A stretch of 64,000 nucleotides of DNA from Agromyces sp. SYSU T00194 (GCF_040496035.1 NZ_JBEPJZ010000002.1:496001-560000), one strand, 5' to 3'; positions 39,300-48,759 are shown, numbered from the stretch's first letter. Notes: generated by a model from the letters alone, not told the origin. Program-made: numbers and translations.

Positions 39300-39360
39300 C
39301 GGACGGGCCCGCCGCCACCCCCTGTTCGCGGGCCATCACCCCCCAGCCCCCGGAGGAGAC

Positions 39361-40974
39361 ATGGTCGAGGAGACCGAATTCACGCAGGTGTTCCGCGGAT
39401 ACGACAAGGACGAGGTCGACAAGGCACTCGTCGACCTGCGTCGGGAACTCCTCAACGCCAACACCCAGCTCGCCGAGCAGGGCAAGGAGGTCAAGCGCCT
39501 CGTCGCCCGCATCGACGACCTGAACGCCGAGCTCGAGGAGGTCGGCAACCCCACGTTCTCCGGCCTCGGCACGAAGCTCGAGAACACCCTGCGGGTGGCC
39601 GAGGAGCAGTCCACCCGGCTCATCGCCCAGGCCGACATCGACGCCGAGAAGCTGCGCCGCGCCGCCGACGACGAGGTGGCGCTGCAGCGCGCGGACGCCC
39701 AGGAGTTCGCCGAGCGCACCGTCTCCGAGGCGCGCGCCCAGGCGACCCGCATGCTCGAGAACGCCCGTGCCGAGGCCGACGACATGGTCGCCCGCGCGCA
39801 CGAGCAGAGCGAGCAGCTCCGCCAGGACGCGGCACGCGACGCGGCCGCGATCCGCGGCGCGATCGCCACCGAGGCCGCCGAGCTGCGCACGACCGCGAAG
39901 CGCGAGTCCGACGCCATGCGCTCCGAGGCCGAGCGCGAGGCCGCGCGCGTCCTCGTCGAGGCGAACACCGAGGCCGAGGAGGCGCGTCGCACCGCCGAGG
40001 GCCTCGCCGACGAGACCGAGCAGACGCGCGCCGAGGTCGCGATCGAGCTCGACCGCGCCCGGGCCGAGCTCGCCAAGGAGACCGAGCAGGCACGCCTCGA
40101 CCTGGCGAAGGAGACCGAGCAGGCACGTCTCGACATCGAGCGCGAGACCAAGGAGTCGCGCGCCGGCATCGAGGCCGAGGCCGAGGAGTCCCGCGCCGCG
40201 CTCGTGCACGAGCTCGACCAGGCCCGCACCGACCTCCAGCGCGAGATCGACGCGGCCCGCGCCGGAATCGAGCAGGAGCGCGAGCAGGTGCAGGTCGACC
40301 TCGAGCGCGAGGCCGAGACCGCCAAGCTGAAGCTCGAGCACGAGCTCGACCGCATCCGCGCCCGTCACGAGGCCGGGCTCGACCAGACCCGCGCCGACCT
40401 CGCCCTCGAGCACGACCAGGCCCGGGCCGACTTCGAGGCGGAGGCCGAGAGCGCCCGCATCGAGCTCGACAACCAGCTCGCCGCGATGCGCAAGAAGACG
40501 ACCCACGAGGTCACCCGCATGCGCCGAGAGATCGAGCAGGCCCGCACCGACCTCGACGCCGAGCTCACCGCGAAGCGCGACGACGCCGAGCAGGAGCTGC
40601 TCGCCGCGCACCGCCAGGCCGTCGCCGAGACGCAGAAGTTCCTCGACGACGCGAACGCCGAGCTGGCCGAGGCCGTCGCCCGCACCGCCGAGAGCCGCGC
40701 CGAGAACGAGCGCCTCGAGGCGGAGCTGCGCTCCGACATCCTGAAGTCCCGCGAGCGGGCCGACGAGGAGGCGCGCGAGCGCATCGCCGCGGCCAACGAG
40801 CAGGCGCGCAAGATGATCTCCGAGGCCGACGAGCGCACCCGCGCCCTCGTCGCCGACGCCGAGGACCGCCTCTCGCAGATTAGGATCGAGCGTGACGCGG
40901 TCGCGGGGTACTTCGAGAGCCTCCGCGGCGTGCTGACCCAGGCAGAGCAGGTGGCCGCCAACTCCTCGAAGTAG
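39361..40974 (+). CDS. Long coiled-coil protein with DivIVA-like N terminus (Scy/FilP-type)
   Basis: 537 aa, almost entirely helical and charged. The N terminus has a DivIVA-like block (TQVFRGYDKDEVDKALVDLR, residues about 7-26). Residues about 216-391 keep a strict 11-residue period (AKETEQARLDL, AKETEQARLDI, ERETKESRAGI and so on), a hendecad coiled coil. The C terminus continues as coiled coil (DEERERIAAANEQARKMISE-like). Streptomyces Scy and FilP, which organise polar growth, share the DivIVA-like start and hendecads. A role in cell polarity or as a cytoskeletal scaffold is inferred. The ATG follows GGAGGAG. It is followed 27 bases later by an AI-2E family transporter gene. Confidence 0.82.
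   Translation: MVEETEFTQVFRGYDKDEVDKALVDLRRELLNANTQLAEQGKEVKRLVARIDDLNAELEEVGNPTFSGLGTKLENTLRVAEEQSTRLIAQADIDAEKLRRAADDEVALQRADAQEFAERTVSEARAQATRMLENARAEADDMVARAHEQSEQLRQDAARDAAAIRGAIATEAAELRTTAKRESDAMRSEAEREAARVLVEANTEAEEARRTAEGLADETEQTRAEVAIELDRARAELAKETEQARLDLAKETEQARLDIERETKESRAGIEAEAEESRAALVHELDQARTDLQREIDAARAGIEQEREQVQVDLEREAETAKLKLEHELDRIRARHEAGLDQTRADLALEHDQARADFEAEAESARIELDNQLAAMRKKTTHEVTRMRREIEQARTDLDAELTAKRDDAEQELLAAHRQAVAETQKFLDDANAELAEAVARTAESRAENERLEAELRSDILKSRERADEEARERIAAANEQARKMISEADERTRALVADAEDRLSQIRIERDAVAGYFESLRGVLTQAEQVAANSSK
40006..40533 (+). repeat. 33-bp-period coding repeat (hendecads)
   Basis: About sixteen consecutive 11-codon units. The two at 40072-40104 and 40105-40137 are nearly identical at the DNA level; the others diverge but keep the residue pattern. 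The repeat is a protein property and not a separate DNA element. Confidence 0.8.
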
Positions 40975-41001
40975 GCGGCAGGAGGGCGGACCTCGCGCAT
41001 C

Positions 41002-42066
41002 GTGAAGATCCAGAACGCGTTCCGCCTCGGCCTGATCGGCACCCTCGGTGTCGGTCTGGGCCTCCTGATCATCTTCTCGATCGTCAGCCTCTCGACGATC
41101 ATCACCTACGTGGGTGCCGCGCTGTTCCTGGCACTGGGCCTCGACCCCGTGGTCACGTGGCTGGAACGGCGCGGCTTCCCGCGATGGGCTGCCATCCTCA
41201 CCGTGATGGCAGCCGTCGTGGCGCTCGTGACGGGCCTGGTGCTCGCGGTGGTGCCGATCATCGTGAACGAGGTCGGGCAGCTCATCGACCAGATCCCGGG
41301 CATCGTGCGCCGGCTCGAGTCGGGCGAGCTGGTCGACTCGATCGCCCAGCAACTCCCCTGGCTGCGGGTCGACGACATCTTCCAGGCCGTGTCCGACGCG
41401 GCCATCGACCTGGTCAACGACCCGGAGAGCGTCGCCGAGCTCGCCGGAGGCGTGCTCGCGGTGGCGATCACGATCGGCGCCGGCATCTTCGGCGGCGTGA
41501 TCGTGCTGATCCTCACGCTCTACTTCACGGCCTCCCTCAACGCGATGAAGCGCGCGACCTACCAGCTGGTCCCCGCCTCGCGCCGGGCCCGCTTCGCCGA
41601 CCTGACCGAGCAGATCACCCAGTCGGTCGGCCGGTTCGTCGTCGGCCAGGTGACGCTCGCCTCGATCAACGGCGTGGCGAGCTTCATCTTCCTGTCGATC
41701 ATCCAGGCGCCGTTCCCCGCGGTGCTCGCGTTCATGGCGTTCGTGCTGTCGCTGATCCCCCTCGTGGGCACGCTGACGGGCTCGGTGATCATCGTGCTGG
41801 TCTGCCTCATCCCCGGCATCGGGTCGCCGCTGACGGCCCTCGTGGCGGCCATCTACTACGTCGTCTACATGCAGGTCGAGGCGTACGTGCTGAGCCCGAA
41901 CATCATGAACCGGGCCGTGCAGGTGCCGGGCGCGCTCGTGGTGGTCGCGGCCCTCGCCGGCGGTTCGCTGCTCGGCGTGCTCGGCGCGCTCATCGCGATC
42001 CCCGTGGCCGCGTCGATCCTGCTGATCATCAAGCAGGTCGTGATCCCGCGCCAGAACGAACGCTGA
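41002..42066 (+). CDS. AI-2E family transporter / permease
   Basis: 354 aa. Family of 7-8 helix membrane proteins (YdiK/TqsA/PerM type), some of which export autoinducer-2 or act as Na+/H+ antiporters; function here is unproven. Helices cluster at both ends (LGVGLGLLIIFSIVSLSTII near the N terminus), with a soluble helical segment at about residues 85-145. The family block LIPLVGTLTGSVIIVLVCL and LGVLGALIAIPVAASILLI are present. GTG at 41002 is the start; AGGAGGGCGG lies about 13 bases upstream. Same direction as the Scy-like gene, so they may share a transcript. Confidence 0.88.
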   Translation: MKIQNAFRLGLIGTLGVGLGLLIIFSIVSLSTIITYVGAALFLALGLDPVVTWLERRGFPRWAAILTVMAAVVALVTGLVLAVVPIIVNEVGQLIDQIPGIVRRLESGELVDSIAQQLPWLRVDDIFQAVSDAAIDLVNDPESVAELAGGVLAVAITIGAGIFGGVIVLILTLYFTASLNAMKRATYQLVPASRRARFADLTEQITQSVGRFVVGQVTLASINGVASFIFLSIIQAPFPAVLAFMAFVLSLIPLVGTLTGSVIIVLVCLIPGIGSPLTALVAAIYYVVYMQVEAYVLSPNIMNRAVQVPGALVVVAALAGGSLLGVLGALIAIPVAASILLIIKQVVIPRQNER

Positions 42067-42106
42067 GCACGATCGCGCCCGGCGACGCCGGGACCCGGCT
42101 CCCGCC

Positions 42107-42841
42107 TCAGCCCGTCCAGCGCGTCGGCAACGGCCGGGCCACCGACGGGGCCACGACCCGCACGATCTCGTCGAGCACGCGCCGGGTCTGCGTCTCCCCC
42201 ACCCACAGGTGACGGCCGTCCTCGACGGGCACGAGCTCCAGGTGCGGCACGAGCGAGAACCGCATCCGCGCCTCGTCGGGCTGCAGGAAGTCGTCGTGCT
42301 CCGGGATCAGCGCGACGATGCGCCGATCGTCCCCGGCCCAGGCCGTGAGTTCCTCGTCGTCGGTGCGGTGCAGGGGCGGCGAGAGGAGGATCAGCCCCTC
42401 CACGTCGTGCGCGCGGCCGTACTTCAGTGCGAGCTCGGTGCCGAACGACCAGCCGACCAGCCATGGGTGGGGCAGGCCGCGCTCGGCGACGAACGCCATG
42501 GCGGCGTCGACGTCGTGCCGCTCGGCCTCGCCGTGGTCGAACGCACCGTCGCTGCGGCCCCGCGGCGACTCGGTGCCCCGCGTGTTGAAGCGCAGCACGG
42601 CGACGTTCGCCAGTGCGGGCAGGCGCGCGGCCGCCTTGCGCAGGATGTGCGAGTCCATGAACCCGCCTGCGGTGGGCAGCGGATGCAGCGTGACGAGCGT
42701 CGCCACGGGCTCGCCGTGCTCGGGCATCGCCAGCTCGCCGACCAGCGTCAGGCCGTCGGCCGTGCGCAGATCGACCTCCTCACGTTCGGCGGGGAGCTCG
42801 ACCCCGGCCCGGATCTCGATGCCCGCGGCATCCGTCGTCAT
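42107..42841 (-). CDS. Alpha/beta-hydrolase, small serine hydrolase
   Basis: 244 aa. Alpha/beta-hydrolase fold of the dienelactone/COG2945 kind: the oxyanion region is TLVTLHPLPTAGGFMDSHI, the nucleophile elbow is LVGWSFGTELALKYG (G-W-S-F-G), the Asp is in IVALIPEHDDFLQPDEA and the His in VPVEDGRHLWVGE. No signal peptide, so it is cytoplasmic; the substrate is unknown. The ATG at 42841 overlaps the upstream stop as ATGA. It is the second gene of a short two-gene unit with the zinc-ribbon protein. Confidence 0.88.
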   Translation of the reverse strand: MTTDAAGIEIRAGVELPAEREEVDLRTADGLTLVGELAMPEHGEPVATLVTLHPLPTAGGFMDSHILRKAAARLPALANVAVLRFNTRGTESPRGRSDGAFDHGEAERHDVDAAMAFVAERGLPHPWLVGWSFGTELALKYGRAHDVEGLILLSPPLHRTDDEELTAWAGDDRRIVALIPEHDDFLQPDEARMRFSLVPHLELVPVEDGRHLWVGETQTRRVLDEIVRVVAPSVARPLPTRWTG

Positions 42842-43143
42842 GCCTTCATCCTCCAACAGTGCACGTGCCAGTGCCGCCTCCCCGCGAGGTCGGCCGCGTC
42901 GCCGAGCACGCCGTCCGCGCGCCAGGCGACGACGTGGGCGACCCCCGGCTCCACCACGAGGCCGCAGCCGGGGCAGACGTACTCCTTGACGGCCTGCGCT
43001 TCCGACACCGGCTGTACGTACCAGCTGCCGTCACGGCGCTGCTCGGTGCGCTTCCAGCCCGCGCGCAGCCGGTCGACGTCGAGCGGCTCGGCGTCCTCGG
43101 CGCGGTCGCGACGGCTGCCGCGGCGGCGATTGCTGCGAGGCAT
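42838..43143 (-). CDS. Small zinc-ribbon-like protein
   Basis: 101 aa, basic N terminus (MPRSNRRRGSRRDRAEDA). The core has GSWYVQPV, a CPGCG knuckle, and a second metal-ligand region HVVAWRADGVLG...HWHVHCWRMK, giving a candidate Cys/His zinc site. Conserved-looking small actinobacterial protein of unknown function. Its stop overlaps the hydrolase start, so the two are coupled. Confidence 0.75.
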   Translation of the reverse strand: MPRSNRRRGSRRDRAEDAEPLDVDRLRAGWKRTEQRRDGSWYVQPVSEAQAVKEYVCPGCGLVVEPGVAHVVAWRADGVLGDAADLAGRRHWHVHCWRMKA

Positions 43144-43151
43144 CCGCCCGC

Positions 43152-43805
43152 CTAGTACCAGCCGACCGACTGCGAGTGCGACCACGCCCCGCACGGGGTG
43201 CCGTACCGGCCGGCGATGTAGCCCAGGCCCCACTCGATCTGCGTCGCGGCGTTGGTCTCCCAGTCGGCGCCCGCGGTGGCCATCTTCGACCCGGGCAGGG
43301 CCTGCGGGATGCCGTAGGCGCCGCTGTACGGGTTCATGGCGTTGACGCGCCAGCCCGACTCCTTGTTCCAGAGTGCGACGAGGCAGTCGAACTCGCCCGT
43401 CGACCAGCCGCGCGCGGCGACGGCGCCGGCCGCGTAGGCCTGGGCCGAGCCCGGATCGGGGACGACGGCGGGCGGCGCCTGGTAGGTGATCGCGGCGCTC
43501 GACACGGCCGCCGGCTCGGGCTTGGCCTCCACGACGTACTCGTCGCGCGACGCCGTGAAGTCGTACTCGCCGGTGACCTCGACGGCCTGCGTCGCCTCGC
43601 CGCCGAATCGGTCGCCGCTCGCCGTGTACTCCCCCGACGCGGTCGCGCCGGCGTACGGGTCGACGAGCTGCACCAGCACGAACGAGACCGAGGCCCCGAA
43701 TGCGAAGAGCACCGTCAGCGCCTGCTTGGCGCTACGACGACGCACCGGCGGACGTGCCGCCGGTGCAATGGCCGAATTCGGCGTACGCCCTGAGTGCCTG
43801 CCCAC
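43152..43805 (-). CDS. Secreted lytic transglycosylase-like protein
   Basis: 217 aa. Basic N terminus, then one signal-anchor helix (about residues 28-48, LTVLFAFGASVSFVLVQLVD). The C-terminal 80 residues form a lysozyme/transglycosylase-like domain with the catalytic Glu in CLVALWNKESGWRVNAMNP, then YSGAYGIPQALPGSKM and IEWGLGYIAGRYGTPCGAW. It likely cleaves peptidoglycan glycan strands. GTG 43805 is 9 bases after TAGACT (minus, 43815-43820), which suggests a leader of only 2-3 bases. No LysM or other wall-binding domain is present. Confidence 0.85.
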   Translation of the reverse strand: MGRHSGRTPNSAIAPAARPPVRRRSAKQALTVLFAFGASVSFVLVQLVDPYAGATASGEYTASGDRFGGEATQAVEVTGEYDFTASRDEYVVEAKPEPAAVSSAAITYQAPPAVVPDPGSAQAYAAGAVAARGWSTGEFDCLVALWNKESGWRVNAMNPYSGAYGIPQALPGSKMATAGADWETNAATQIEWGLGYIAGRYGTPCGAWSHSQSVGWY

Positions 43806-43858
43806 GATACGGCGAGTCTAGCGGAGCCCGGGGGCGTCGACGTGACGCGCGCGGCGGG

Positions 43859-44410
43859 TCATCGGACGGCCAGCATCACGTCGACGACGGCGTCGAGCAC
43901 GAGGTCGACCTGCACCTCCCGGTACCCGCCCCGCTGCGGGCGGAACACCACCGTGCGCACGTCGTCGACCGCGATCGGCAGGCCGTCGCGGAAGTACCGC
44001 ATGAGCTTCTCCGCGAACCGGTCGACCTCGCGCGTGCTGTACCCCACCGCGAGCATGGAGACGCGGTCGAAGCGATGGCCCTCGGGCCGTGCGAGGCGGT
44101 TGATGACGACCTGCGCGGTCGCGCGCGCCTCGTCGATCCACTCCCCCTCGCCCTGGTCGGCTGCGGCCTGCTGGCGCTCACGCGCCGCGAAGGCGTCCTC
44201 CAGGCGCTCCAGGGCCCCGTCGACGTGCGCGGTGGAGTAGCCGCCCTTCTGCATCGAGAAGGCCATCAGGCGGATGTCCTCGGCGGCGAGCGCTTCGGAG
44301 TCGCGGTCGACGCCGTCGTAGGCGCGGCGTGCGCGGGCGAGGAACGCGTCGACCTGTTCGACGTGGTAGCCGAGCCGTGGACGCCTGACGCGCGGGAAGG
44401 TCGAGTGCAC
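43859..44410 (-). CDS. Four-repeat DivIVA-domain protein
   Basis: 183 aa. Four copies of a DivIVA-type motif are visible, each a Phe or Arg block followed by GY and VD: LGYHVEQVDAFL (about residues 13-24), GGYSTAHVDGAL (about 57-68), VGYSTREVDRFA (about 122-133) and GGYREVQVDLVL (about 160-171). This matches the DivI1A repeat family. DivIVA motifs bind negatively curved membranes or polar assemblies; the role here is inferred. The start GTG 44410 has AGGGAG about 10 bases upstream. It follows cdsA by 14 bases in the same direction. Confidence 0.82.
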   Translation of the reverse strand: MHSTFPRVRRPRLGYHVEQVDAFLARARRAYDGVDRDSEALAAEDIRLMAFSMQKGGYSTAHVDGALERLEDAFAARERQQAAADQGEGEWIDEARATAQVVINRLARPEGHRFDRVSMLAVGYSTREVDRFAEKLMRYFRDGLPIAVDDVRTVVFRPQRGGYREVQVDLVLDAVVDVMLAVR

Positions 44411-44424
44411 CGGATCATTCTCCC

Positions 44425-45402
44425 TCAGGCTGCGGTGAAGAGCAGGAAGGCTGTGAACGCCACGGCGGCCGACGGGAGGATCGAGTCGAGTCGGTCGAGG
44501 AAGCCGCCGTGGCCGGGGAGCTTCGAGCTCATGTCCTTGATGCCGATGTCGCGCTTGATGAGTGACTCGGCGAGGTCGCCCAAGGTGGCGGAGAGGAAGA
44601 TCGCCGCACCGAAGAGCAGGCCGAACCACCACGACGTGCCGAGCATGAAGATGCCGACCAGCACGCCCGCGATCAGGCAGGTCAGCGCGCCGCCGGCGAA
44701 GCCCTCCCAGGTCTTCTTCGGGCTGATGACGGGCGCCATCGGATGCTTGCCGAGGGTGAGCCCGGCGGCGTAGGCACCGGTGTCGGCGAGGACGACGATC
44801 ACGATGAACCCGAGCGCCCACCACTGGCCGCCGTCCTGCGCCGTGAGCACGACGGTGAACGACGCGAGGAACGTGACGTACGCCTGCACGAAGACCGCCG
44901 CGGACAGGTCGGGGAGCAGCGCGGTGTCACGTCGCGAGGGGATCAGCTGCTCGACGAGCCGCCAGGCGGCGACCAGCAGGATCGCGCCCAGCACGCCCAC
45001 CAGCTGGCCTGCGGGGCCGCCGTAGTACGCCAGCGGCACCACCGCGACGCCGCCGACGACCGTGGGGATGCGCGGGACGCCGTAGCCGGCGCGCCGCAGC
45101 GCCGTGGCGAGCTCGGCGGTCGTGAAGCCGATCAGCACGGCCGCGAACACCATGAACAGCTGCTTGACGATGAGCAGGCTCACGAGGAGTCCACCGCCCA
45201 GCACGAGGCCGATCACGATCGCGAGCAGCAGGTTGCGCCCGGTGCGCGCCTGGATGCGCTCCTGGGTGGCGTCGAACTGCGCGCGGGTCGCCTCGAACTG
45301 GCGCTCCAACTCGACCCGGCGCGCGTGCATCTGCGCCCGCAGTTCGGAGGGGGCCCCCGGCGATTCCGGCTCGGCGTCGTTGGTGTCGTCGGGCTCTGTC
45401 AT
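44425..45402 (-). CDS. cdsA: Phosphatidate cytidylyltransferase
   Basis: 325 aa membrane enzyme making CDP-diacylglycerol from phosphatidate and CTP, the branch point of phospholipid synthesis. A long charged N-terminal part (about residues 1-60) precedes about eight helices. The CdsA signature is near the C terminus: SLIKRDIGIKDMSSKLPGHG followed by GFLDRLDS. It is downstream of frr by 8 bases in the usual frr-cdsA order. Confidence 0.95.
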   Translation of the reverse strand: MTEPDDTNDAEPESPGAPSELRAQMHARRVELERQFEATRAQFDATQERIQARTGRNLLLAIVIGLVLGGGLLVSLLIVKQLFMVFAAVLIGFTTAELATALRRAGYGVPRIPTVVGGVAVVPLAYYGGPAGQLVGVLGAILLVAAWRLVEQLIPSRRDTALLPDLSAAVFVQAYVTFLASFTVVLTAQDGGQWWALGFIVIVVLADTGAYAAGLTLGKHPMAPVISPKKTWEGFAGGALTCLIAGVLVGIFMLGTSWWFGLLFGAAIFLSATLGDLAESLIKRDIGIKDMSSKLPGHGGFLDRLDSILPSAAVAFTAFLLFTAA

Positions 45403-45410
45403 CCTCGCCC

Positions 45411-45965
45411 TCAGACCTCGAGGAGTTCGGCTTCCTTGCGCTTGAGCGCCTCGTCGATCGCCTCGACGTGCTGCTTGGTGACGTGCTCGAGCTCCTTCTC
45501 CCCGCGCACGACCTCGTCGTCGCCGACCTCGCCCTTGAGCGACTCGAGGTCGCTCTTGGCGGTGCGGCGGATGTTGCGCACCGACACGCGCGCATCCTCC
45601 GCCTTCGCGCGGACGAGCTTCACGTACTCCTTGCGGCGCTCCTCGGTCAGCTCGGGCAGGGTGATCCGGATGATGTTGCCGTCGTTGTTCGGGTTCGCGC
45701 CGAGGTTCGGCGTGTCGCGGATCGCCTGCTCGATGTCGCGCAGCGCGCTCTTGTCGTAGGGCGTCACGACCAGCGTGCGCGCCTCGGGGTTCTGCAGCGA
45801 GGCGAGCTGGTTCAGTGGGGTCGGCGTGCCGTAGTAGCTGACCATGATCTTCTGGAACAGCTGCGGGTTGGCGCGGCCCGTGCGAACGGTGGCGAAGTCG
45901 TCCTTGGCGACTTCGACGGCCTTGTTCATGCGGCTGGAGGCATCGGACAGTACATCCGCGATCAC
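45411..45965 (-). CDS. frr: Ribosome recycling factor
   Basis: 184 aa, normal length. It splits the post-termination ribosome together with [23 protein letters not shown] and the [16 protein letters not shown] block at the N-terminal third, and the [20 protein letters not shown] helix, are diagnostic. The start is GTG at 45965. pyrH lies upstream in the same direction, as is standard. Confidence 0.97.
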   Translation of the reverse strand: MIADVLSDASSRMNKAVEVAKDDFATVRTGRANPQLFQKIMVSYYGTPTPLNQLASLQNPEARTLVVTPYDKSALRDIEQAIRDTPNLGANPNNDGNIIRITLPELTEERRKEYVKLVRAKAEDARVSVRNIRRTAKSDLESLKGEVGDDEVVRGEKELEHVTKQHVEAIDEALKRKEAELLEV

Positions 45966-46017
45966 GTGGACTCCTTCGGTTTCGCTGCTCGGGACAGTCT
46001 AGTCGGGCGAACGGGAG

Positions 46018-46752
46018 CTACCCGTGCGCAGCCTCGCCGTTGCTGACGAGCGTGCCCAGTTCCTCGCCGAGGATCGCCGCGGTCACGTTGCCGCCCGGCT
46101 CCATGCCGAACACGCGCATGGGCATGCCGTTGTCCATGCAGAGGCTGAACGCGGTGGAGTCGACCACCTTGAGGCCGCGCTGGAGCGCGTCCTGGTAGCT
46201 GATGCGATCGATGCGCTCGGCATCCGGGTTCGTGCGCGGGTCGTCGGTGTACACGCCGTCGACGCCGTTCTTGGCGACCAGCACCATGTCGGCGCCGATC
46301 TCGAGGGCTCGCTGCGCCGCGACCGTGTCGGTCGAGAAGTACGGCAGTCCGGCGCCGGCGCCGAAGATGACGACCCGGCCCTTCTCGAGGTGCCGTTCGG
46401 CGCGTCGCGGGATGTAGGGCTCGGCGACCTGGGTCATCTCGATGGCGGACTGCACGCGGGTCTCCGCGCCGGCCTGCTCGAGGAAGTCCTGCAGGGCGAG
46501 CGAGTTCATGACCGTGCCCAGCATGCCCATGTAGTCGGCGCGCCCGCGGTCCATGCCGCGCTGCGAGAGCTCGGCGCCGCGGAAGAAGTTGCCGCCGCCG
46601 ACGACGATCGCGATCTCGACCTGCTCGGCCGCCTGGGCGATCTCGCGTGCGAGCGCGCTCACCACGTCGGGATTCACGCCGAGCGAACCACCGCCGAACG
46701 CCTCCCCCGAGAGCTTCAACAGGACGCGCCTGCGCGTGTTCGTTCCAGCCAT
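46018..46752 (-). CDS. pyrH: UMP kinase
   Basis: 244 aa hexameric UMP kinase of the amino-acid-kinase fold. [15 protein letters not shown] opens the protein; [32 protein letters not shown] and [15 protein letters not shown] follow. I start at ATG 46752 ([10 protein letters not shown]) with AGGAAGGA upstream, not at the longer frame from 46788. It is followed by frr and cdsA. Confidence 0.96.
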   Translation of the reverse strand: MAGTNTRRRVLLKLSGEAFGGGSLGVNPDVVSALAREIAQAAEQVEIAIVVGGGNFFRGAELSQRGMDRGRADYMGMLGTVMNSLALQDFLEQAGAETRVQSAIEMTQVAEPYIPRRAERHLEKGRVVIFGAGAGLPYFSTDTVAAQRALEIGADMVLVAKNGVDGVYTDDPRTNPDAERIDRISYQDALQRGLKVVDSTAFSLCMDNGMPMRVFGMEPGGNVTAAILGEELGTLVSNGEAAHG

Positions 46753-46820
46753 CCCCCATGTCCTTCCTGTCAGCACCACGTTACCCATGCACCTGCCCGC
46801 CGCCCACTGCGACGGGCATG

Positions 46821-46855
46821 AAAAAGGAGTCCGGATCGCGAGCGATCCGGACTCC
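46821..46855 (-). terminator. Rho-independent terminator of rpsB-tsf
   Basis: GGAGTCCGGATCGC (46826-46839) and GCGATCCGGACTCC (46842-46855) pair perfectly over up to 14 bp, and on the minus strand the stem is followed by TTTTT (46821-46825). It is 10 bases past the tsf stop. The clearest intrinsic terminator in the window. Confidence 0.93.
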
Positions 46856-46865
46856 CTTCATTCGA

Positions 46866-47696
46866 TCAGGCGCCGACCTTGAATCGGGCGAAGCCCGACA
46901 CGGTGAGCCCGGCGTCGGAGAGCACGTTGCTCACCCGAAGCTTGTTGTCCTTGGCGTAGTCCTGCTCGAGCAGTGCGACCTGCTTGAAGTAGGCGCCCAG
47001 GCGACCCTCGACGATCTTGGGCAGCGCCGCCTCCGGCTTGCCCTCCTCGCGGGTGATCTGCTCGACGAGCGCGCGCTCCTTCTCGACCGACTCGGCCGGG
47101 ACGTCCTCACGGGTGAGGTACTCCGGCGCGGCGAACGAGATGTGCTGCGCGACCGAACGGGCGGTCTCCGCGTCGTCGCCGGCGTAGCCCAGCACGACGC
47201 CGACCTGCGGGGGCAGGTCCTTCGACGTCTTGTGCAGGTAGATCGAGAACTGCTCGCCCGTGACCAGCGCGACGCGACGGAGCTCGACCTTCTCGCCGAG
47301 GATCGCCGCCTCCTCGCTGATCACGTCGGCGACGGTCTTGCCCTCGGCCGGAGCGGCGAGCGCCGCCTCGACGGTCTCGGCGCCCGCTGCCGCGACGGCG
47401 GCGAGCACGCGGTCGGCGAGGCCGACGAACTTGTCGCCCTTGGCGACGAAGTCGGTCTCGCAGGCCAGCTCGATGAGCGTCGCGGTGCCGTTGCCGTTCT
47501 CGGTCGCGGCCACGAGGCCTTCCGAGGTCGAGCGGTCGGCGCGCTTCGCGTTGCCCTTGGCGCCCTTCAGGCGCAGGATCTCGGTCGCCTTCTCGAGGTC
47601 ACCGTCCGCCTCGACGAGGGCGGCCTTGGTGTCGCTCATGCCGGTGCCGAGCTGCTCGCGCAGCGCCTTGATGTCGGCGATGCTGACGTTTGCCAT
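46866..47696 (-). CDS. tsf: Elongation factor Ts
   Basis: 276 aa, actinobacterial length. It exchanges GDP on EF-Tu. The N-terminal UBA-like domain with REQLGTGMSDTKAALVEADG and the core LIELACETDFVAKGDKFVGL are diagnostic. It follows rpsB by 36 bases, and a strong terminator follows it. Confidence 0.97.
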   Translation of the reverse strand: MANVSIADIKALREQLGTGMSDTKAALVEADGDLEKATEILRLKGAKGNAKRADRSTSEGLVAATENGNGTATLIELACETDFVAKGDKFVGLADRVLAAVAAAGAETVEAALAAPAEGKTVADVISEEAAILGEKVELRRVALVTGEQFSIYLHKTSKDLPPQVGVVLGYAGDDAETARSVAQHISFAAPEYLTREDVPAESVEKERALVEQITREEGKPEAALPKIVEGRLGAYFKQVALLEQDYAKDNKLRVSNVLSDAGLTVSGFARFKVGA

Positions 47697-47732
47697 TCGC
47701 TCTGCTTCTCCTTGCTCGATGTGTCTCGTGGA

Positions 47733-48632
47733 CTACTTGGCGGCGGCCTCGTCGGCGGCCGGGGCCTCGGTCGCGGCCTCGGCGGCGACGACGTCGGGGA
47801 CCTCGGCGACCTCCTGGGCCTCAGCCGTGGCGCCGTCGACCTTGTCGGTCTCGGCGGACGACTGCTCCGGGGTCTGCGCCTGGAGGAGCTCCTGCTCCCA
47901 CTCGGCCAGGGGCTCGGCGGCCTCGGCGCCCTCCTCGGGCTTCTGGTGGCGCTGGATCAGGCCCTCGGCCGCGGCGTCGGCGACGATGCGGGTGAGCAGG
48001 CTCACCGAGCGGATCGCGTCGTCGTTGCCCGGGATGGGGTACTGGACCTCGTCGGGGTCGCAGTTGGTGTCGAGGATGGCGATCACGGGGATGCCGAGCT
48101 TCTTCGCCTCGTCGATCGCGAGGTGCTCCTTCTTGGTGTCGACCACCCAGAGGGCCGACGGGGTCTTCGACAGGTTGCGGATGCCGCCGAGCGACTTGTG
48201 CAGCTTGTCGAGCTCGCGCTTCTTGAGCAGCAGCTCCTTCTTGGTGAAGCCCGAGGTGGTGCCCTCGTAGTCGAGCTCCTCGAGCTCCTTCATGCGGGCG
48301 AGGCGCTTCGACACCGTCTGGAAGTTGGTGAGGAGGCCGCCGAGCCAGCGCTGGTTGACGTAGGGCTGGCCCACGCGGGTCGCCTGCTCGGCGATCGACT
48401 CCTGCGCCTGCTTCTTGGTGCCGACGAAGAGGATGGTGCCGCCGTGGGCGACCGTCTCCTTGACGAAGTCGTACGCCTTGTCGATGTAGGCGAGCGACTG
48501 CTGCAGGTCGATGATGTAGATGCCGGAGCGCTCCGTGAAGATGAATCGCTTCATCTTGGGGTTCCAGCGACGGGTCTGGTGCCCGAAGTGCACGCCGCTG
48601 TCGAGCAGCTGGCGAATGGTGACGACGGCCAT
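47733..48632 (-). CDS. rpsB: 30S ribosomal protein S2
   Basis: 299 aa. The S2 core fills residues 1 to about 235: [49 protein letters not shown] and [20 protein letters not shown]. The last 65 residues are an Ala/Glu-rich tail typical of actinobacterial S2. The ATG at 48632 has AGAAGGAG upstream. First gene of rpsB-tsf, with a long leader region upstream. Confidence 0.97.
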   Translation of the reverse strand: MAVVTIRQLLDSGVHFGHQTRRWNPKMKRFIFTERSGIYIIDLQQSLAYIDKAYDFVKETVAHGGTILFVGTKKQAQESIAEQATRVGQPYVNQRWLGGLLTNFQTVSKRLARMKELEELDYEGTTSGFTKKELLLKKRELDKLHKSLGGIRNLSKTPSALWVVDTKKEHLAIDEAKKLGIPVIAILDTNCDPDEVQYPIPGNDDAIRSVSLLTRIVADAAAEGLIQRHQKPEEGAEAAEPLAEWEQELLQAQTPEQSSAETDKVDGATAEAQEVAEVPDVVAAEAATEAPAADEAAAK

Positions 48633-48759
48633 GGCCGTACTCCTTCTGTTCTCAGTTGTCGTTCGCGCCGGCGGCGCGAGCCCTGGTGCCCGGCGCACGG
48701 ATCCGCCCGTTCCTGCGAACGGGACTGATGGAGGGTGTCGCCTCTCGGGCACGCGAAGT

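Noticed and set aside
40072..40137. Two 33-bp direct repeats that might be a CRISPR-like or VNTR array
   Set aside because: They are in frame and encode hendecad units of a coiled coil; no spacers.
46018..46788. Longer pyrH start at 46788
   Set aside because: The extra 12 residues are not family-like; ATG 46752 has a good ribosome-binding site.
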